Source of the DNA: Thalassospira indica
Lineage (GTDB): Bacteria; Pseudomonadota; Alphaproteobacteria; Rhodospirillales; Thalassospiraceae
Direction of reading: 5' to 3'
DNA length: 64,000 nt
Assembly: GCF_003403095.1 (NCBI RefSeq)
Contig: NZ_CP031555.1
Location: 4,466,001 to 4,530,000 of the forward strand
Shown here: piece after piece, positions 1-8,944 of the stretch
Position numbering within the stretch: position 1 is the first letter of the stretch
Layout of the letters: each line of letters begins with the position of its first letter
Program-made: the position numbers and the translations under genes
Notes under the pieces: generated by a model
Told to the model about the DNA's origin: nothing
The model's database searches: none
Seen by the model: the letters and a program-made list of their open reading frames with translations, nothing else

Positions 1-1582
1 CAATCTCTTCTGAAGGCGGCAGCTGCATGATTTCTCCGGGGGTGAGCAAGGCCCGCGCGGTTTCCGACCGGGACACCATGAGATGGCTGAGCCAGGGCGC
101 CAGACGGTGCCCGGCATAGTTTTTCATCGCCTTCATCTCGGTTGCCGTGCCAAGAGCATCAGAAACCCGTTTGGCCGTACGCTCATCATTGGTCGCGAAG
201 CTCACCCGGACGTGGCAATTGTCGAGGATCGAATTATTCGGGCCGTAGGCCTTCTCGATCTGGTTCAACGACTGGGCGATGAGGAAGCTCTTCAGCCCGT
301 AGCCCGCCATGAAGGCCAGCGCGCTCTCGAAGAAATCCAACCGGCCGAGCGCCGGGAACTCATCAAGCATCAGCAGCAGCCGATGCCGGTCATCCTTGCC
401 CTGCAGGTCTTCGGTCAGGCGTCGGCCGACCTGGTTGAGGATCAGGCGGATGAGCGGCTTGGTGCGATTGATGTCAGATGGCGGCACCACGAGATACAGC
501 GTGACAGGTCGCGCTCCCCCGACAATGTCGCCGATCCGCCAGTCGCAGCGGCGCGTGACCTGGGCGACGACAGGGTCGCGATAGAGGCCAAGGAAAGACA
601 TCGCCGTCGACAGCACACCGGAGCGTTCATTCTCGGATTTGTTGAGCAATTCGCGGGCGGCACTGGCGACCACGGGATGCGGCCCCGCCCCGCCCAGATG
701 TGACGTCCGCATCATCGCGCGGAGTGTGGACTCCACGGGACGCTGCGGGTCGGACAGGAAGTTGGCGACACCGGCCAGCGTCTTGTCCTTCTCGGCATAG
801 AGGACGTGCAGGATCGCACCGACGAGCAGGCTGTGGCTGGTCTTCTCCCAGTGGTTTCGCCGCTCCAGACTTCCCTCGGGATCGACGAGAATATCCGCGA
901 TATTCTGGACATCGCGAACCTCCCATTCCCCGCAACGCACTTCCAGCAGCGGGTTGTAGGCCGAAGAGTTCGGATTGGTCGGATCGAACAGCAGGACCCG
1001 ACCGTGCCGGGCCCGGAACCCGGCGGTCAACTGCCAGTTCTCGCCCTTGATGTCATGAACGATGGCCGAGCCGGGCCAAGTGAGAAGAGTGGGCACGACC
1101 AGCCCTACGCCCTTGCCGGAGCGCGTCGGTGCGAAGCAGAGCACATGCTCCGGCCCATCGTGGCGCAGGTATTCCCGGTCATAGCGACCGAGGACCACGC
1201 CATCCGGATCAAGAAGTCCGGCCGCCTTCACCTCGCCCATCTCCGCCCATCGGGCAGATCCATAGGTCGCGACGTTGCGGGCCTCGCGGGCGCGCCAGAC
1301 CGACATAGCGATGGCCACCCCGATAGCAATGAAGCCCCCCGAGGCGGCGATGATCCCACCTGTCGCAAAGACCGGTGGCGCGTAGGCCTCATAGAAATAC
1401 CACCACCAGAAGATGGCGGGAGGATAGTAGACGGGCGTCCCGAACAGCACGAACCAGGGCGGGCCCAGCTGTGCCTGATAGCCGAGGCTCGCGGCCACGT
1501 ATTGCGTCGCGCCCCAGGTGGTGGCCAGAATGATGAGGAAGACGATGGAGATCTGCCCCCAAAGGATTTTTGTTGCGGACAT
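1..1582 (-). CDS. traG: Type IV coupling protein TraG/VirD4 (C-terminus beyond left edge)
   Basis: This is the inner-membrane ATPase that brings the relaxase-DNA complex to the conjugative secretion channel. About 527 residues are visible. Hydrophobic segments lie at about residues 10-30 and 70-95, followed by a Walker A loop (APTRSGKG, about 151-158) and a Walker B strand (LLLMLDEFPALG, about 402-413), in the order usual for VirD4. The ATG at 1582 is preceded by an AGGAAAGGAG ribosome binding site. The frame is open to the window edge, so the C-terminus is missing by truncation, not by mutation. The relaxase gene ends 28 bp upstream on the same strand, so the two are probably co-transcribed. 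The family assignment is firm. Confidence 0.95.
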   Translation of the reverse strand, partial: MSATKILWGQISIVFLIILATTWGATQYVAASLGYQAQLGPPWFVLFGTPVYYPPAIFWWWYFYEAYAPPVFATGGIIAASGGFIAIGVAIAMSVWRAREARNVATYGSARWAEMGEVKAAGLLDPDGVVLGRYDREYLRHDGPEHVLCFAPTRSGKGVGLVVPTLLTWPGSAIVHDIKGENWQLTAGFRARHGRVLLFDPTNPNSSAYNPLLEVRCGEWEVRDVQNIADILVDPEGSLERRNHWEKTSHSLLVGAILHVLYAEKDKTLAGVANFLSDPQRPVESTLRAMMRTSHLGGAGPHPVVASAARELLNKSENERSGVLSTAMSFLGLYRDPVVAQVTRRCDWRIGDIVGGARPVTLYLVVPPSDINRTKPLIRLILNQVGRRLTEDLQGKDDRHRLLLMLDEFPALGRLDFFESALAFMAGYGLKSFLIAQSLNQIEKAYGPNNSILDNCHVRVSFATNDERTAKRVSDALGTATEMKAMKNYAGHRLAPWLSHLMVSRSETARALLTPGEIMQLPPSEEI

Positions 1583-1609
1583 GACTGTCGCTCCTTTCCT
1601 GTGTTTTGA

Positions 1610-3364
1610 TCAGAGGCCAAGACCGAGCTTGCGGCCGAAGTCCCAATCGACCCCGCCGTCTCCGCGCGCGACGCCGGTAACGTCCCGTCCGAGGTGTTTT
1701 TCGAGGGAAGGGGACCAGGGCACCAGCTGGAAGCCGAGCGCGCCGTCAGCTCCATAGCCCTCGATCATTGCAAAGCGCCCCGAAGCCAGCGCGAGACGCT
1801 GGCGATATAGGCCGCTGACGTAGTCGCCCGCTTCCGCCTTGTTGAACGGCAACCCGGTCTCCCCCGAGAGCTGCGCGCCAACCGCCTGCAGCTCCCGGTC
1901 GCGCAAGGTTCCGAGCAGGCGCCGGGCAAAGACCACTCTGCCGCCCCGCTGCTCGGCCAGCCCCTCCGAGGTCAAATGATCGCCCCGGGCGTCCAGGGCC
2001 TGCCGGACCTCGGCACCAAAGCCCTGGTCCGACAGCGCAAGCGGTTCCCGCGCGATGGCCTGCCGGTCGAGCCAGGTCGCCCCGGGCGCGATCACCTGCG
2101 CAGCGAGGTCCAGGTCTGACCGAACCGCCAGTGCGACACGACGCTGGCCGCGCGCATCGTCATAGGTGCGGAGTTCCACGATCGAGCCGGCGGCGCTGTC
2201 ACCGGCAGCGTCGAGATGGGGCAGACGGACATGGTGGCTCCGGCCATCGACACCATCGACGACGGCATAGGCTGTCCCCTTCAGCTCGTCATCGAGACCC
2301 CGCTGGACCAGACGACCGATGACGGGAACATCGAGCCTCTCCGCGGCAAGCACAAAGCTCGAGGCCCCGCGCTCGATCCCCCGGTCCGTCAGGGCACGAT
2401 GCATCCGCTTGATGATGTCGCCACGCTCCCCCATCTCGCGCAGGACTGCCTCGGCATCGTCCCTGATGTGCCATTGCGACTGTCCGATCTGGTCGGCGAC
2501 GCCGAGCATTTCCAGCCGGCGCAACCGCCCGACCTTCAGTGTGTGAAACGCATCCGGCTGCCGATCCGCATCCGGCGCCATGTCGAGGATGCGCGAACGC
2601 CCTGCATCCCGCAGCAACTGACGGTCGAGCTGCGTCCAGCGCTCGGCCCCGATCTGTCGCTCAAGTGTCCGGCGGATGTCGAGATCGCTACGTGGGCCCA
2701 GTTCCTGGGTGATGAGATCCCGTGCCCTGTCCCGCATGCCCTCCTTGATGTAGTCCCGCGAGATCACGAGATCCTGGCCGTCGTCGCGCGTACCCCGAAC
2801 GATCAGATGGACATGCGGATGGGCGGTGTTCCAGTGATCGACGCCGACCCAGTCAAGAGATGTGCCGAGATCCTGCTCCATCCGCCGGACGAGATCGCGG
2901 GTGAAGGATTGCAGGTCGGACATGTCCGGCGCGTCGTCGGGTGAGACGATGAAACGGAAATGATGACGGTCATCGCGACACCGCCCGGCAAAGGCCCGGC
3001 CATCGGCATCCTCCGTTCCGGGCCCGAAGAGCCTGGCCTTCTCCCCGTCCCGGGTCACGCCGTCCCGGCGCAGGTAATCGAGGTGGGCTCCGAGGGGCGC
3101 GGATTTCCCGCTGTGCCGGACCACACGCGCCTTGAACACCGCGCCGCGTGTGCGGGCGGTGATGAGGCGGTTGGCCTGAATGCTGGCACGCTGACCGCGC
3201 CCGAATCTGGACCGATTGCCCGTGGTGACGCGCCCGGCCCGCGAGACGCCACCGCCGGCCTTTTTCGCGGCAGCCAGAGCCTGTGCGATGAAGGGCCGGG
3301 CCTGCTGCGCCCGGGTAGAGCGGATACGCCCCGGGCGGATGCGGAACTCGCGATCACCGCGCAT
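1610..3364 (-). CDS. VirD2-type relaxase with DUF3363 domain
   Basis: This conjugative relaxase should nick one strand at oriT and stay attached to its 5' end. The three-histidine metal site (HPHVH, about residues 182-186) and the upstream RHHFRFIVSP strand (about 133-142) are both present. The long C-terminal part resembles DUF3363, typical of relaxases from alphaproteobacterial ICEs. I prefer the start at 3364 because the mature family begins close to the basic RPGRIRSTR motif; an in-frame start 15 bp upstream is possible. The product is about 584 residues. It lies between the oriT-like region and traG, a normal mob arrangement, and differs clearly from the second relaxase at 60839-62539. 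Confidence 0.93.
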   Translation of the reverse strand: MRGDREFRIRPGRIRSTRAQQARPFIAQALAAAKKAGGGVSRAGRVTTGNRSRFGRGQRASIQANRLITARTRGAVFKARVVRHSGKSAPLGAHLDYLRRDGVTRDGEKARLFGPGTEDADGRAFAGRCRDDRHHFRFIVSPDDAPDMSDLQSFTRDLVRRMEQDLGTSLDWVGVDHWNTAHPHVHLIVRGTRDDGQDLVISRDYIKEGMRDRARDLITQELGPRSDLDIRRTLERQIGAERWTQLDRQLLRDAGRSRILDMAPDADRQPDAFHTLKVGRLRRLEMLGVADQIGQSQWHIRDDAEAVLREMGERGDIIKRMHRALTDRGIERGASSFVLAAERLDVPVIGRLVQRGLDDELKGTAYAVVDGVDGRSHHVRLPHLDAAGDSAAGSIVELRTYDDARGQRRVALAVRSDLDLAAQVIAPGATWLDRQAIAREPLALSDQGFGAEVRQALDARGDHLTSEGLAEQRGGRVVFARRLLGTLRDRELQAVGAQLSGETGLPFNKAEAGDYVSGLYRQRLALASGRFAMIEGYGADGALGFQLVPWSPSLEKHLGRDVTGVARGDGGVDWDFGRKLGLGL

Positions 3365-3420
3365 GGCAAATCCCCACACAGTGCGAAACTACACTGAATA
3401 TCAGAACCTTAGGCACATCT

Positions 3421-3520
3421 CGCACGGTGCAGGCACGCGCCACACGGTGCGGAGCGCGGCAAAAACATGAACAAAAACAACCGCCCAACCGCCGCGCACC
3501 GTGCGCCCTTTTATCCTGCC
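3421..3520 (+). other. Candidate oriT of element 1
   Basis: The 243-bp gap between the relaxase and the transglycosylase contains cgcacggtgc (3421-3430), a near copy cacacggtgc (3441-3450), and the reverse complement gcaccgtgcg (3496-3505) inside a GCGCAC-C-GTGCGC palindrome (3494-3506). Six bases further on is tatcctgcc (3512-3520). The nic consensus of IncP/VirD2-type relaxases is YATCCTG|Y, so the predicted nick lies between 3518 and 3519 on the plus strand. A palindrome just 5' of nic next to the relaxase gene is the RP4-like layout. Function is inferred; the repeats and the motif are visible. Confidence 0.65.
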
Positions 3521-3607
3521 ATCCTTCGGTCGTGGTGCCCGCCACCACCGGCCGTCCCCTCAAACGCACTCCAGAGCACGATAGCATGCGAAGTGTCGTC
3601 GCGCGGA

Positions 3608-4372
3608 TCATGGCCGGACCTCACCAGTCTCCGGATGGACGAAGAGGCCCTCAGATTGCGGGGGGAGGCCCGCCTGCGGCAACGCCGGGACGGGCGAAGG
3701 AGCGCCGCCGACCGTCCGGTGAGGCGACACAGAACCGATCGCAGACCCGCCGTCGTCGCGGCTGATGAAGATCGCCGCCTCACGCCAATCGAGCGGCCGG
3801 GCTGCAGCAACAGTGCCGCCCGATGGCCGCTCGCCAAGCAGCACGGGCGCAAGCGCAGCGACATAGGCGCGCGTCTCGGCCGGCAACGGACGATCCGCCA
3901 AACGGTATTCGTCGTAGCGGGCGGGACCGGCGTTATAGGCCGCCAGCATCGCCGCGACATTGCCATAGCGGTCCCACATCTCGCGCAGATAGGCCGTGCC
4001 CGCGAGGATGTTGTCACGCGGATCGTAAGGGTCTCGGCCAAAACCATGACGGATGCGCAGCCCGGTCCAGGTGTCGGGCATGACCTGCATCAGCCCCATC
4101 GCGCCAGCGGAAGAAACCGCACGCAGATCGCCCGCGCTCTCTGCCCGCATCACGGCCATGATCCAGGTCGTCGGAATGCCGAAGCGCTGCGACGCCTCGG
4201 TGACCTGGGCGGCGTAGGGATGCGCGGCGATTGCGTGTTCGGGCACACTGGTTTGCGCCAAGAGCGGCTGCGTGGCGGTGACCGGGATGAGGAGGCCGGA
4301 AAGAAGAAGGAGGAGAAGGCGGCGGCAGATGCCACCTCTCCCCGACGCGGGACGGGTGCGGGACATAATCAT
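3608..4372 (-). CDS. Lytic transglycosylase (SLT domain)
   Basis: This is a periplasmic murein hydrolase that opens peptidoglycan for the conjugation channel (VirB1-like role). The N-terminus has a basic stretch and a hydrophobic core (about residues 18-40), a likely signal peptide ending near LLAQ. The SLT domain follows, with the catalytic glutamate in MRAESAGD (about E78), the GAMGLMQVMP motif (about 90-99) and AAYNAGP further on. The C-terminal 70 residues are proline- and glycine-rich and look like linker. The start may be the first ATG or a second one 6 bp later. It is the first gene downstream of the oriT-like region and nearly abuts the DUF736 gene. Confidence 0.9.
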   Translation of the reverse strand: MIMSRTRPASGRGGICRRLLLLLLSGLLIPVTATQPLLAQTSVPEHAIAAHPYAAQVTEASQRFGIPTTWIMAVMRAESAGDLRAVSSAGAMGLMQVMPDTWTGLRIRHGFGRDPYDPRDNILAGTAYLREMWDRYGNVAAMLAAYNAGPARYDEYRLADRPLPAETRAYVAALAPVLLGERPSGGTVAAARPLDWREAAIFISRDDGGSAIGSVSPHRTVGGAPSPVPALPQAGLPPQSEGLFVHPETGEVRP

Positions 4373-4374
4373 CG

Positions 4375-4710
4375 TCAGTCCCGCTCGTCGCGTTTCTTAG
4401 GGCGGGTCCAGTGCAGCCCCCACGCCCTGCCCTCCTCGTCCGACTGGAACAGGCGCGCGCGTATCGGATGCCGGAAAACCGGATCATCGAGCAGGACCGA
4501 AACGAAAGCCCCTGCGGTTTCGCCGGTGTGTTTCCAGCCCGCGCCAACCTCCGGACCCTCCTCGTCACCGAGATGGATGCGATAGGCGGGAGCTTTCTCG
4601 GTATCGACGGCGTCGGTGGGAACAAAGGTCAGTTCCAGGTCGAGAGAGAGCGTACGCAGTTGTCCGGCATAGCCAGACGGGGTGCGGGTGAATTGACCGA
4701 TCTGTGGCAT
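4375..4710 (-). CDS. DUF736 family protein, copy 1
   Basis: About 111 residues. It begins MPQIGQFTRTPSGYAG, which matches the usual DUF736 opening, and contains the central GAGWKHTGETAGAFVSVLLDD core. DUF736 proteins are small, abundant passengers of alphaproteobacterial conjugative elements with no established function. I chose the start at 4710 over one 18 bp upstream because family members begin at this methionine. A second, more typical copy lies at 10095-10418. The gene sits in the transfer block between the TraF-like peptidase and the transglycosylase. Confidence 0.88.
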   Translation of the reverse strand: MPQIGQFTRTPSGYAGQLRTLSLDLELTFVPTDAVDTEKAPAYRIHLGDEEGPEVGAGWKHTGETAGAFVSVLLDDPVFRHPIRARLFQSDEEGRAWGLHWTRPKKRDERD

Positions 4711-4776
4711 TGGAGGCTCCTTCCTCATGCGGTGAATGGGAGGCGGGTCGCTTGCGCGCCCCGCGATGGACGCGCG

Positions 4777-5319
4777 TCACCGCTCCGGCGCGTCCCAGAC
4801 GAGGCGGCCATCGCCACCCTCGTCGGTGAACAGTGGACTGGCTCGGCCGATCACTGCCGAGGTGGGGAACGGACCGAAGTAGCGGCCATCGAAGCTGTCA
4901 GAGACCGCCGGGTTCATCAGGAAGACTTCGCCCTCTACGATGGTGCGGCAGCCCTGCCAGACGGGAAGATCGCGGCCCTGGCTGTCGCGCTCTCGCGCCT
5001 CCCCCAGGTGTCTGCCATCGACGGTGATCGCAGCGCCGTCACGGCAGATCCGTTGTCCCGGCAGCCCGGTGACGTGCTTCAGGATCGGCACATCGCGACC
5101 GACATAGCCGCGCGCGACCATGAAACCTGCAAAGGGTTCGGGCGGCATGACCGCGACCAGATCTGGCGCCGCGAGTCGGCCCACCGGCGCAATGGTGTAG
5201 AGACCAATTGGCACACTGGCCGAGGCGTTCCAGACCAGCCGTGGCGCAGTCGGAATGCTGCCGGCGATGACAGCGGCGAGCGCGGCAACCGTCACCATGA
5301 TGTAGCGGGCGCGGCTCAT
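4777..5319 (-). CDS. traF: Conjugative signal peptidase TraF (S26 family)
   Basis: This membrane-anchored serine peptidase is of the type that matures conjugative pilin in P-type systems. It has one N-terminal transmembrane helix (about residues 7-25), then SVPIGLY, which carries the catalytic serine of the S26 motif, and VKHVTGLPGQRI-like downstream sequence with the general-base lysine (LKHVTGLPGQ). The product is about 180 residues, the usual size for TraF. The ATG at 5319 overlaps the TGA of the DUF2840 gene (ATGA), which argues for this start over longer in-frame versions and for translational coupling. Confidence 0.9.
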   Translation of the reverse strand: MSRARYIMVTVAALAAVIAGSIPTAPRLVWNASASVPIGLYTIAPVGRLAAPDLVAVMPPEPFAGFMVARGYVGRDVPILKHVTGLPGQRICRDGAAITVDGRHLGEARERDSQGRDLPVWQGCRTIVEGEVFLMNPAVSDSFDGRYFGPFPTSAVIGRASPLFTDEGGDGRLVWDAPER

Positions 5320-5891
5320 TGCGTTCGCCTCTTCGAAAGCCTCACCGGAGCGTTCGACACGCTGCGCGAACCGAAGCTCACCTCCTGACGCCGGAGCCAT
5401 GCGGCATGGCGTTCCGCCGTATAGGCGCGCGGCGCTTCGCCCGCCTTCATCCAATGCGCGACATGGCGCCAGTGGTCGGGATCGACGTCGGCAGGACCGA
5501 TGCCGAGACCCTCGATGGCATCGACATGGCGGAGGACCTTCTCAACCTTGGGCCAGCCTTCGATCTTCAACAAAATCTCGCCACCGGGGCGTACGAAAGG
5601 CAGCGTTTGATAGGAGTTACAAGCCGCGATCGCGCGCACGATGTCGATGCGCGAAACAACGGTTCCATAGTCATTCGACGTCCAGCGGACGAAGCCAAAT
5701 ACGGCGCCGGGACGGAAAAAGACGATGCGGCGGCTGCGGTCGAGGATCTGCGTTCCGGCTTCTTGGCCGAACCGGATCCAGAACTCGATCCGCTTCTCCA
5801 CCCAGGTCAGTTCTACGCGCGTCAGCGCGCCGCCGGAATGGGCGTCGAAAGATCCGTCTCCGGTCACGCCAGGGATCACAAAGCCGGTCAT
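5316..5891 (-). CDS. DUF2840 family protein
   Basis: About 191 residues. The TWVEKRIEFWIRFGQ and FFRPGAVFGFVRW segments are characteristic of DUF2840, found next to parA and traF in many alphaproteobacterial ICEs. No catalytic motif or membrane helix is visible and the function is unknown. The gene overlaps the ribbon-helix-helix gene upstream and traF downstream by 4 bp each, so it is embedded in a tightly coupled repA-parA-RHH-DUF2840-traF operon. Confidence 0.85.
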   Translation of the reverse strand: MTGFVIPGVTGDGSFDAHSGGALTRVELTWVEKRIEFWIRFGQEAGTQILDRSRRIVFFRPGAVFGFVRWTSNDYGTVVSRIDIVRAIAACNSYQTLPFVRPGGEILLKIEGWPKVEKVLRHVDAIEGLGIGPADVDPDHWRHVAHWMKAGEAPRAYTAERHAAWLRRQEVSFGSRSVSNAPVRLSKRRTQ

Positions 5892-6142
5892 TGTGGTTCT
5901 CCTTCGGGTTCCGGGTATTCGCGCCCGAGCAACTCGCGCAGCATGTCAGCGACAGTGACGCCGCGGCTGAAAGCTGCGACCTTGATGCGACCGCGCAGGT
6001 CCGGGGTAATGTCGATGGTGAGCCGGGCCGTGTAGATCGCCGCCGCGCGACCGTGTGCAGATGGCGCCTCGCCAACCTTGATCCAGGTCTCGGCATCGAC
6101 TGGCCGCGCGGCGAAACCACGCTTGTCATTGCGCCCGCTCAT
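5888..6142 (-). CDS. Small ribbon-helix-helix protein, probable ParA partner
   Basis: About 84 residues. The C-terminal half ([20 protein letters not shown] followed by [12 protein letters not shown]) reads as a beta-strand plus two helices, the ribbon-helix-helix DNA-binding fold. It overlaps parA by 4 bp, the position taken by small centromere-binding partners such as ParG. The role as partition adaptor is inferred from fold and position. Confidence 0.8.
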   Translation of the reverse strand: MSGRNDKRGFAARPVDAETWIKVGEAPSAHGRAAAIYTARLTIDITPDLRGRIKVAAFSRGVTVADMLRELLGREYPEPEGEPQ

Positions 6143-6792
6143 ACCGCCACCTTTCCAAGACCGAGGCGCCCGATCTCAGATGTCAGCGCCGCGATCTCTC
6201 GGGCAGCATGCGATTGACGGTTGATGTCACTGGCGAGGCGACCGGTTTGCGCCGCATCTGCAAAGACGACGCGCTGACCAATCGTGCTGGCAAGCACTGG
6301 AGGATTGTGATCCGCCAGCGCCTCGGCGGTGTCCCGGGCGATGACGGTGCGCGCGCTGCAGCGGTTGAGCAGGAAGCGGGCGACAAGTTCCGGCCGATAA
6401 ATGCGGGCCTCCCCAAGGAGGGACAGCATCTCGACAGAGGCCCAGCCATCGAATGGCGAGGGCTGTACCGGGATCAGCACCAGATCGGCGGTGAGCAGCG
6501 CTGAGCGCATGAGCCCAGCAACACGCGGTGGGCCATCAATAACGACATGATCGACTGTGCGGGCAAGTTCAGGGACTTCGCGGTGCAGGGTGTCACGGGC
6601 CAAGCCGAGGGTGCCGAAGAGCCGCGGCAGACCTTCGCGGGCGCGTTGCTGCGACCAGTCCAGGGCGGAGCCTTGCGGGTCGGCATCGATCAGGGTGACA
6701 CGCTTGCCCTGTATCGCCAATTCACCAGCAATATGGAGCGCCAGCGTCGTCTTGCCGACGCCACCCTTCTGATTGAGCAGAGCGATGATCAT
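6139..6792 (-). CDS. parA: ParA-family partition ATPase
   Basis: About 217 residues, a short ParA without N-terminal HTH. It has the deviant Walker A motif KGGVGKTT (about residues 9-16), [13 protein letters not shown] (about 39-51) and a Walker B-like VVIDGPP. Such ATPases position or stabilise extrachromosomal DNA; in an ICE this would act on the excised circle. It overlaps the RHH gene downstream and repA upstream by 4 bp each, so replication initiator and partition ATPase are translated together. Confidence 0.93.
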   Translation of the reverse strand: MIIALLNQKGGVGKTTLALHIAGELAIQGKRVTLIDADPQGSALDWSQQRAREGLPRLFGTLGLARDTLHREVPELARTVDHVVIDGPPRVAGLMRSALLTADLVLIPVQPSPFDGWASVEMLSLLGEARIYRPELVARFLLNRCSARTVIARDTAEALADHNPPVLASTIGQRVVFADAAQTGRLASDINRQSHAAREIAALTSEIGRLGLGKVAV

Positions 6793-7964
6793 TCGCCACC
6801 TCCCGGCAATTCGAGAGGAAGGCGGGGCGTATCTGGATGATCGGAGGCTGCTGCGACACCCTGATCGGAAGCCGTTCGCGGCACCGATGGGGCGACGGCT
6901 GCCTTCGTCTTACCGGCCTGGCTGAGGCTTTTTGCGGTGGCACGGATGAGGTTTTCCACATCACGCGCGCGCTCTTCAAAGTTAGACTCTTTGTTAGACT
7001 CTAAGTTAAGGGGGCGGTTTCCTATTTCGTTTCCGTGCGTTACCCCCTGTTTGGGTTCCTGATAGCACGAGTCTCCGGTTCCCGATAGCACGATAGCCCG
7101 GGTTCCCGATAGCACGAGCCCATTCACAGGTTTTCTACAGCCCGGAGTAGGCTCGAAAGCCAACAGCTTGCGGCCACCAACCTCTGTCTCGAGAAAGAGC
7201 GTGTAGCCCGGAAGCGGCTGCCGCCTGATGATGTCGCGAAGCTCGAAGGCAAACCGCTTGAAGGGCGACAGTGCCCCGGACTTCTGGTGAAGATGATGGA
7301 AGTCGAAACGCCAGCCATCCCGCTGCCGACCACCGTGCTTGCGCACCAGGCGATACAGCCAGCGGTCAAGTCCGCCGGTCAGGTCGAAATACGCCCGATC
7401 AATGGTGAGGACGAGCGCATTGTCGAGCACGGCCCGGTAGAACCAGTCGGGCACGATCAACTCGATGCCGTCCGGCCGCCCATCCCTGTCGCTGCGCTCC
7501 TGCCATTCGTTGATCCAGGAAAAGCGATGGCGGCGTCCTTCCGCCGGCTGCCGGATCGAGGTGGAGATCGTCGTCGACTGGAGACGATCCAGCGCCGCCT
7601 TCAGGCGCTGGTAATCCCGCGCACTGGTTCCGCGGCCGACATAGGTGAGGATCTCATATGGGGTGGCCGCCATCAGCCGGGAGGTGCGCAGCCCCGCGTC
7701 ACGCGCCTCGACAATCTGGCTCGCCGCCCAGATCAGGATGTCGGCATCCCAGATTGTGGCCATGCCGTGATCGGGAACCGCTTCGACCCGGATGCTGACG
7801 CTGCCAGCGGCAAAGTCGATCGGTGCGACCCGTTTCGACTTGGCGAGAGAAAAGAAGGGATAGGCCATGAGGTCCTGCGCATCTCTGGGGGCGAAATCCC
7901 CGGGCAGCGCGCGGAACAGATCGAGCTGTCCGCGCTCGGAACGGGGTTTGCGTCCATCGGTCAT
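6789..7964 (-). CDS. repA: RepA replication initiator
   Basis: About 391 residues. The [15 protein letters not shown] opening and the central [29 protein letters not shown] region are typical of the plasmid/ICE initiator protein RepA found next to parA. The second half contains paired winged-helix-like segments. An initiator suggests the excised element can replicate on its own. Unusually, the 3' part of the gene carries direct repeats that look like iterons (7056-7118), so origin and initiator may overlap. The last 100 residues are low in conserved features. Confidence 0.88.
   Translation of the reverse strand: MTDGRKPRSERGQLDLFRALPGDFAPRDAQDLMAYPFFSLAKSKRVAPIDFAAGSVSIRVEAVPDHGMATIWDADILIWAASQIVEARDAGLRTSRLMAATPYEILTYVGRGTSARDYQRLKAALDRLQSTTISTSIRQPAEGRRHRFSWINEWQERSDRDGRPDGIELIVPDWFYRAVLDNALVLTIDRAYFDLTGGLDRWLYRLVRKHGGRQRDGWRFDFHHLHQKSGALSPFKRFAFELRDIIRRQPLPGYTLFLETEVGGRKLLAFEPTPGCRKPVNGLVLSGTRAIVLSGTGDSCYQEPKQGVTHGNEIGNRPLNLESNKESNFEERARDVENLIRATAKSLSQAGKTKAAVAPSVPRTASDQGVAAASDHPDTPRLPLELPGGGE
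7056..7118. repeat. Three iteron-like direct repeats inside repA
   Basis: The 16-base unit ttcccgatagcacgag occurs at 7056-7071 (one change, ttcct), 7079-7094 (last base t) and 7103-7118, starting 23 and 24 bp apart, about two helical turns. Nearby, gttagactct occurs twice (6981-6990 and 6993-7002). Regularly phased repeats bound by an initiator are the mark of iteron origins. Location inside the coding sequence, encoding a repeated VLSGT peptide, means a coding explanation cannot be excluded. Confidence 0.6.
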
Positions 7965-7982
7965 GACGGCATTGCCGCTGCG

Positions 7983-8264
7983 TCAGCGCACGAAGCGGCG
8001 GGGCTGCGGCAGATTGGCGAGCGTGTGGCGTTTCGCCGGCAACACCTGCCCGCGCGGGTCGGATGTCGAGGTGACAGCGCCGCGTCCGACCCAGGCCTGC
8101 AGGTCCTCGATCGCATAGACCACGCGTCCGCCCAGCTTGTGGTACGCGGGACCGGTGCCATAGGTCCGGTGCTTCTCCAGCGTCCGAGCCGACAGGCTCA
8201 GGAACTGCGCGGCCTCCTTGGTGCGCAGATAGCGCGGGGGAAGTTCGGTTGAGATGGCGGACAT
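7983..8264 (-). CDS. AlpA/excisionase-like HTH regulator
   Basis: About 93 residues. The segment RYLRTKEAAQFLSLSARTLEKHR followed by YHKLGGRVVYAIEDLQAWV is the winged helix-turn-helix of the MerR/AlpA/excisionase type. Proteins like this sit immediately upstream of repA in ICE backbones and probably control replication or excision. The gap to repA is 18 bp, so it is likely the first gene of the repA-parA operon. The promoter should lie in 8265-8401. Confidence 0.85.
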   Translation of the reverse strand: MSAISTELPPRYLRTKEAAQFLSLSARTLEKHRTYGTGPAYHKLGGRVVYAIEDLQAWVGRGAVTSTSDPRGQVLPAKRHTLANLPQPRRFVR

Positions 8265-8401
8265 CGGGCGTCTCCCTACTGTGTGTGACTAGTGCCGCGA
8301 AACAGCGGCTGATGACGGTCACGATGGCGAAGCGCGTCCGGTCAGATGCAGTGGGAAGGTAGCAGGGGTAAATCCGCACACCGCGGCGCGGGATCGCCGA
8401 A

Positions 8402-8944
8402 CTAGAGGCGGCGCTGGTGGCGAAGGAGCTTGCGATAGCCGCCAGCGATCAGGTCACGCCCCTCGCGAAGGAGGCTGGAGACGGCAAAGCGGGCCGAGGA
8501 GACCTGCCATTCATCGCGGTCCAGGCGACCGGTCCGGAACAGGACCTCGGCGATCTGCTTCTGGGTCGCACCATGGAAGGCGGCGTCCGAGGCTTGAAGG
8601 ACACGCCGGAGGCGCGCTTTTTGTTGCGCGGTCAGACGGGTGTCGCGGGGGATGGATCGACGGCGGTGCTGGTTCGCCAGGAGCCGCTGGATTGCCTCGA
8701 TGCGGTCGAGACCCTCAGGGCCGAGAGGAACGGTGGCCACAAGCCTGTGGCGGGACCCAGAAGGGGCGACAAGATGCAGGTACGTCCCGTCCGGCAGCCT
8801 GTGGCGCAGGTGCTCCCCCATCGGGGACGGTCTGTCCGTCGAGGCGACGATGTCCTCGCTGAGACGATCAGCCTCTCCGCCAAGTGCCTCGGGGGCGGCA
8901 ACGAGCACCACGGCACTCGTGTCGACCGCCGGACACCAGAACAC
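8402..8944 (-). CDS. DUF2285 (RovC-type DNA-binding) protein, 3' part of a probably frameshifted gene
   Basis: About 180 residues from a GTG at 8944. The C-terminal half (LTAQQKARLRRVLQASDAAF, then TQKQIAEVLFRTGR, then SSLLREGRDLI) is the DUF2285 helix-turn-helix region, now called RovC-like. In related elements this domain follows a DUF6499 domain in one polypeptide of about 260 residues. Here DUF6499 is in the overlapping upstream frame (8868-9176). Removing one base near 8990 would restore a continuous reading through DPPGLPACVAEVFW. A GTG with a weak gcggag ribosome binding site could also let it be made separately. Confidence 0.75.
   Translation of the reverse strand: MFWCPAVDTSAVVLVAAPEALGGEADRLSEDIVASTDRPSPMGEHLRHRLPDGTYLHLVAPSGSRHRLVATVPLGPEGLDRIEAIQRLLANQHRRRSIPRDTRLTAQQKARLRRVLQASDAAFHGATQKQIAEVLFRTGRLDRDEWQVSSARFAVSSLLREGRDLIAGGYRKLLRHQRRL

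Noticed and set aside
83..1609. Long plus-strand ORFs opposite traG
   Set aside because: They are antisense shadows of the clear TraG reading frame; their products are compositionally odd and without motifs.
3467..5388. Plus-strand ORFs opposite the transglycosylase, DUF736 and traF genes
   Set aside because: High-GC shadow frames; the minus-strand genes have recognisable domains, ribosome binding sites and coupled stops.
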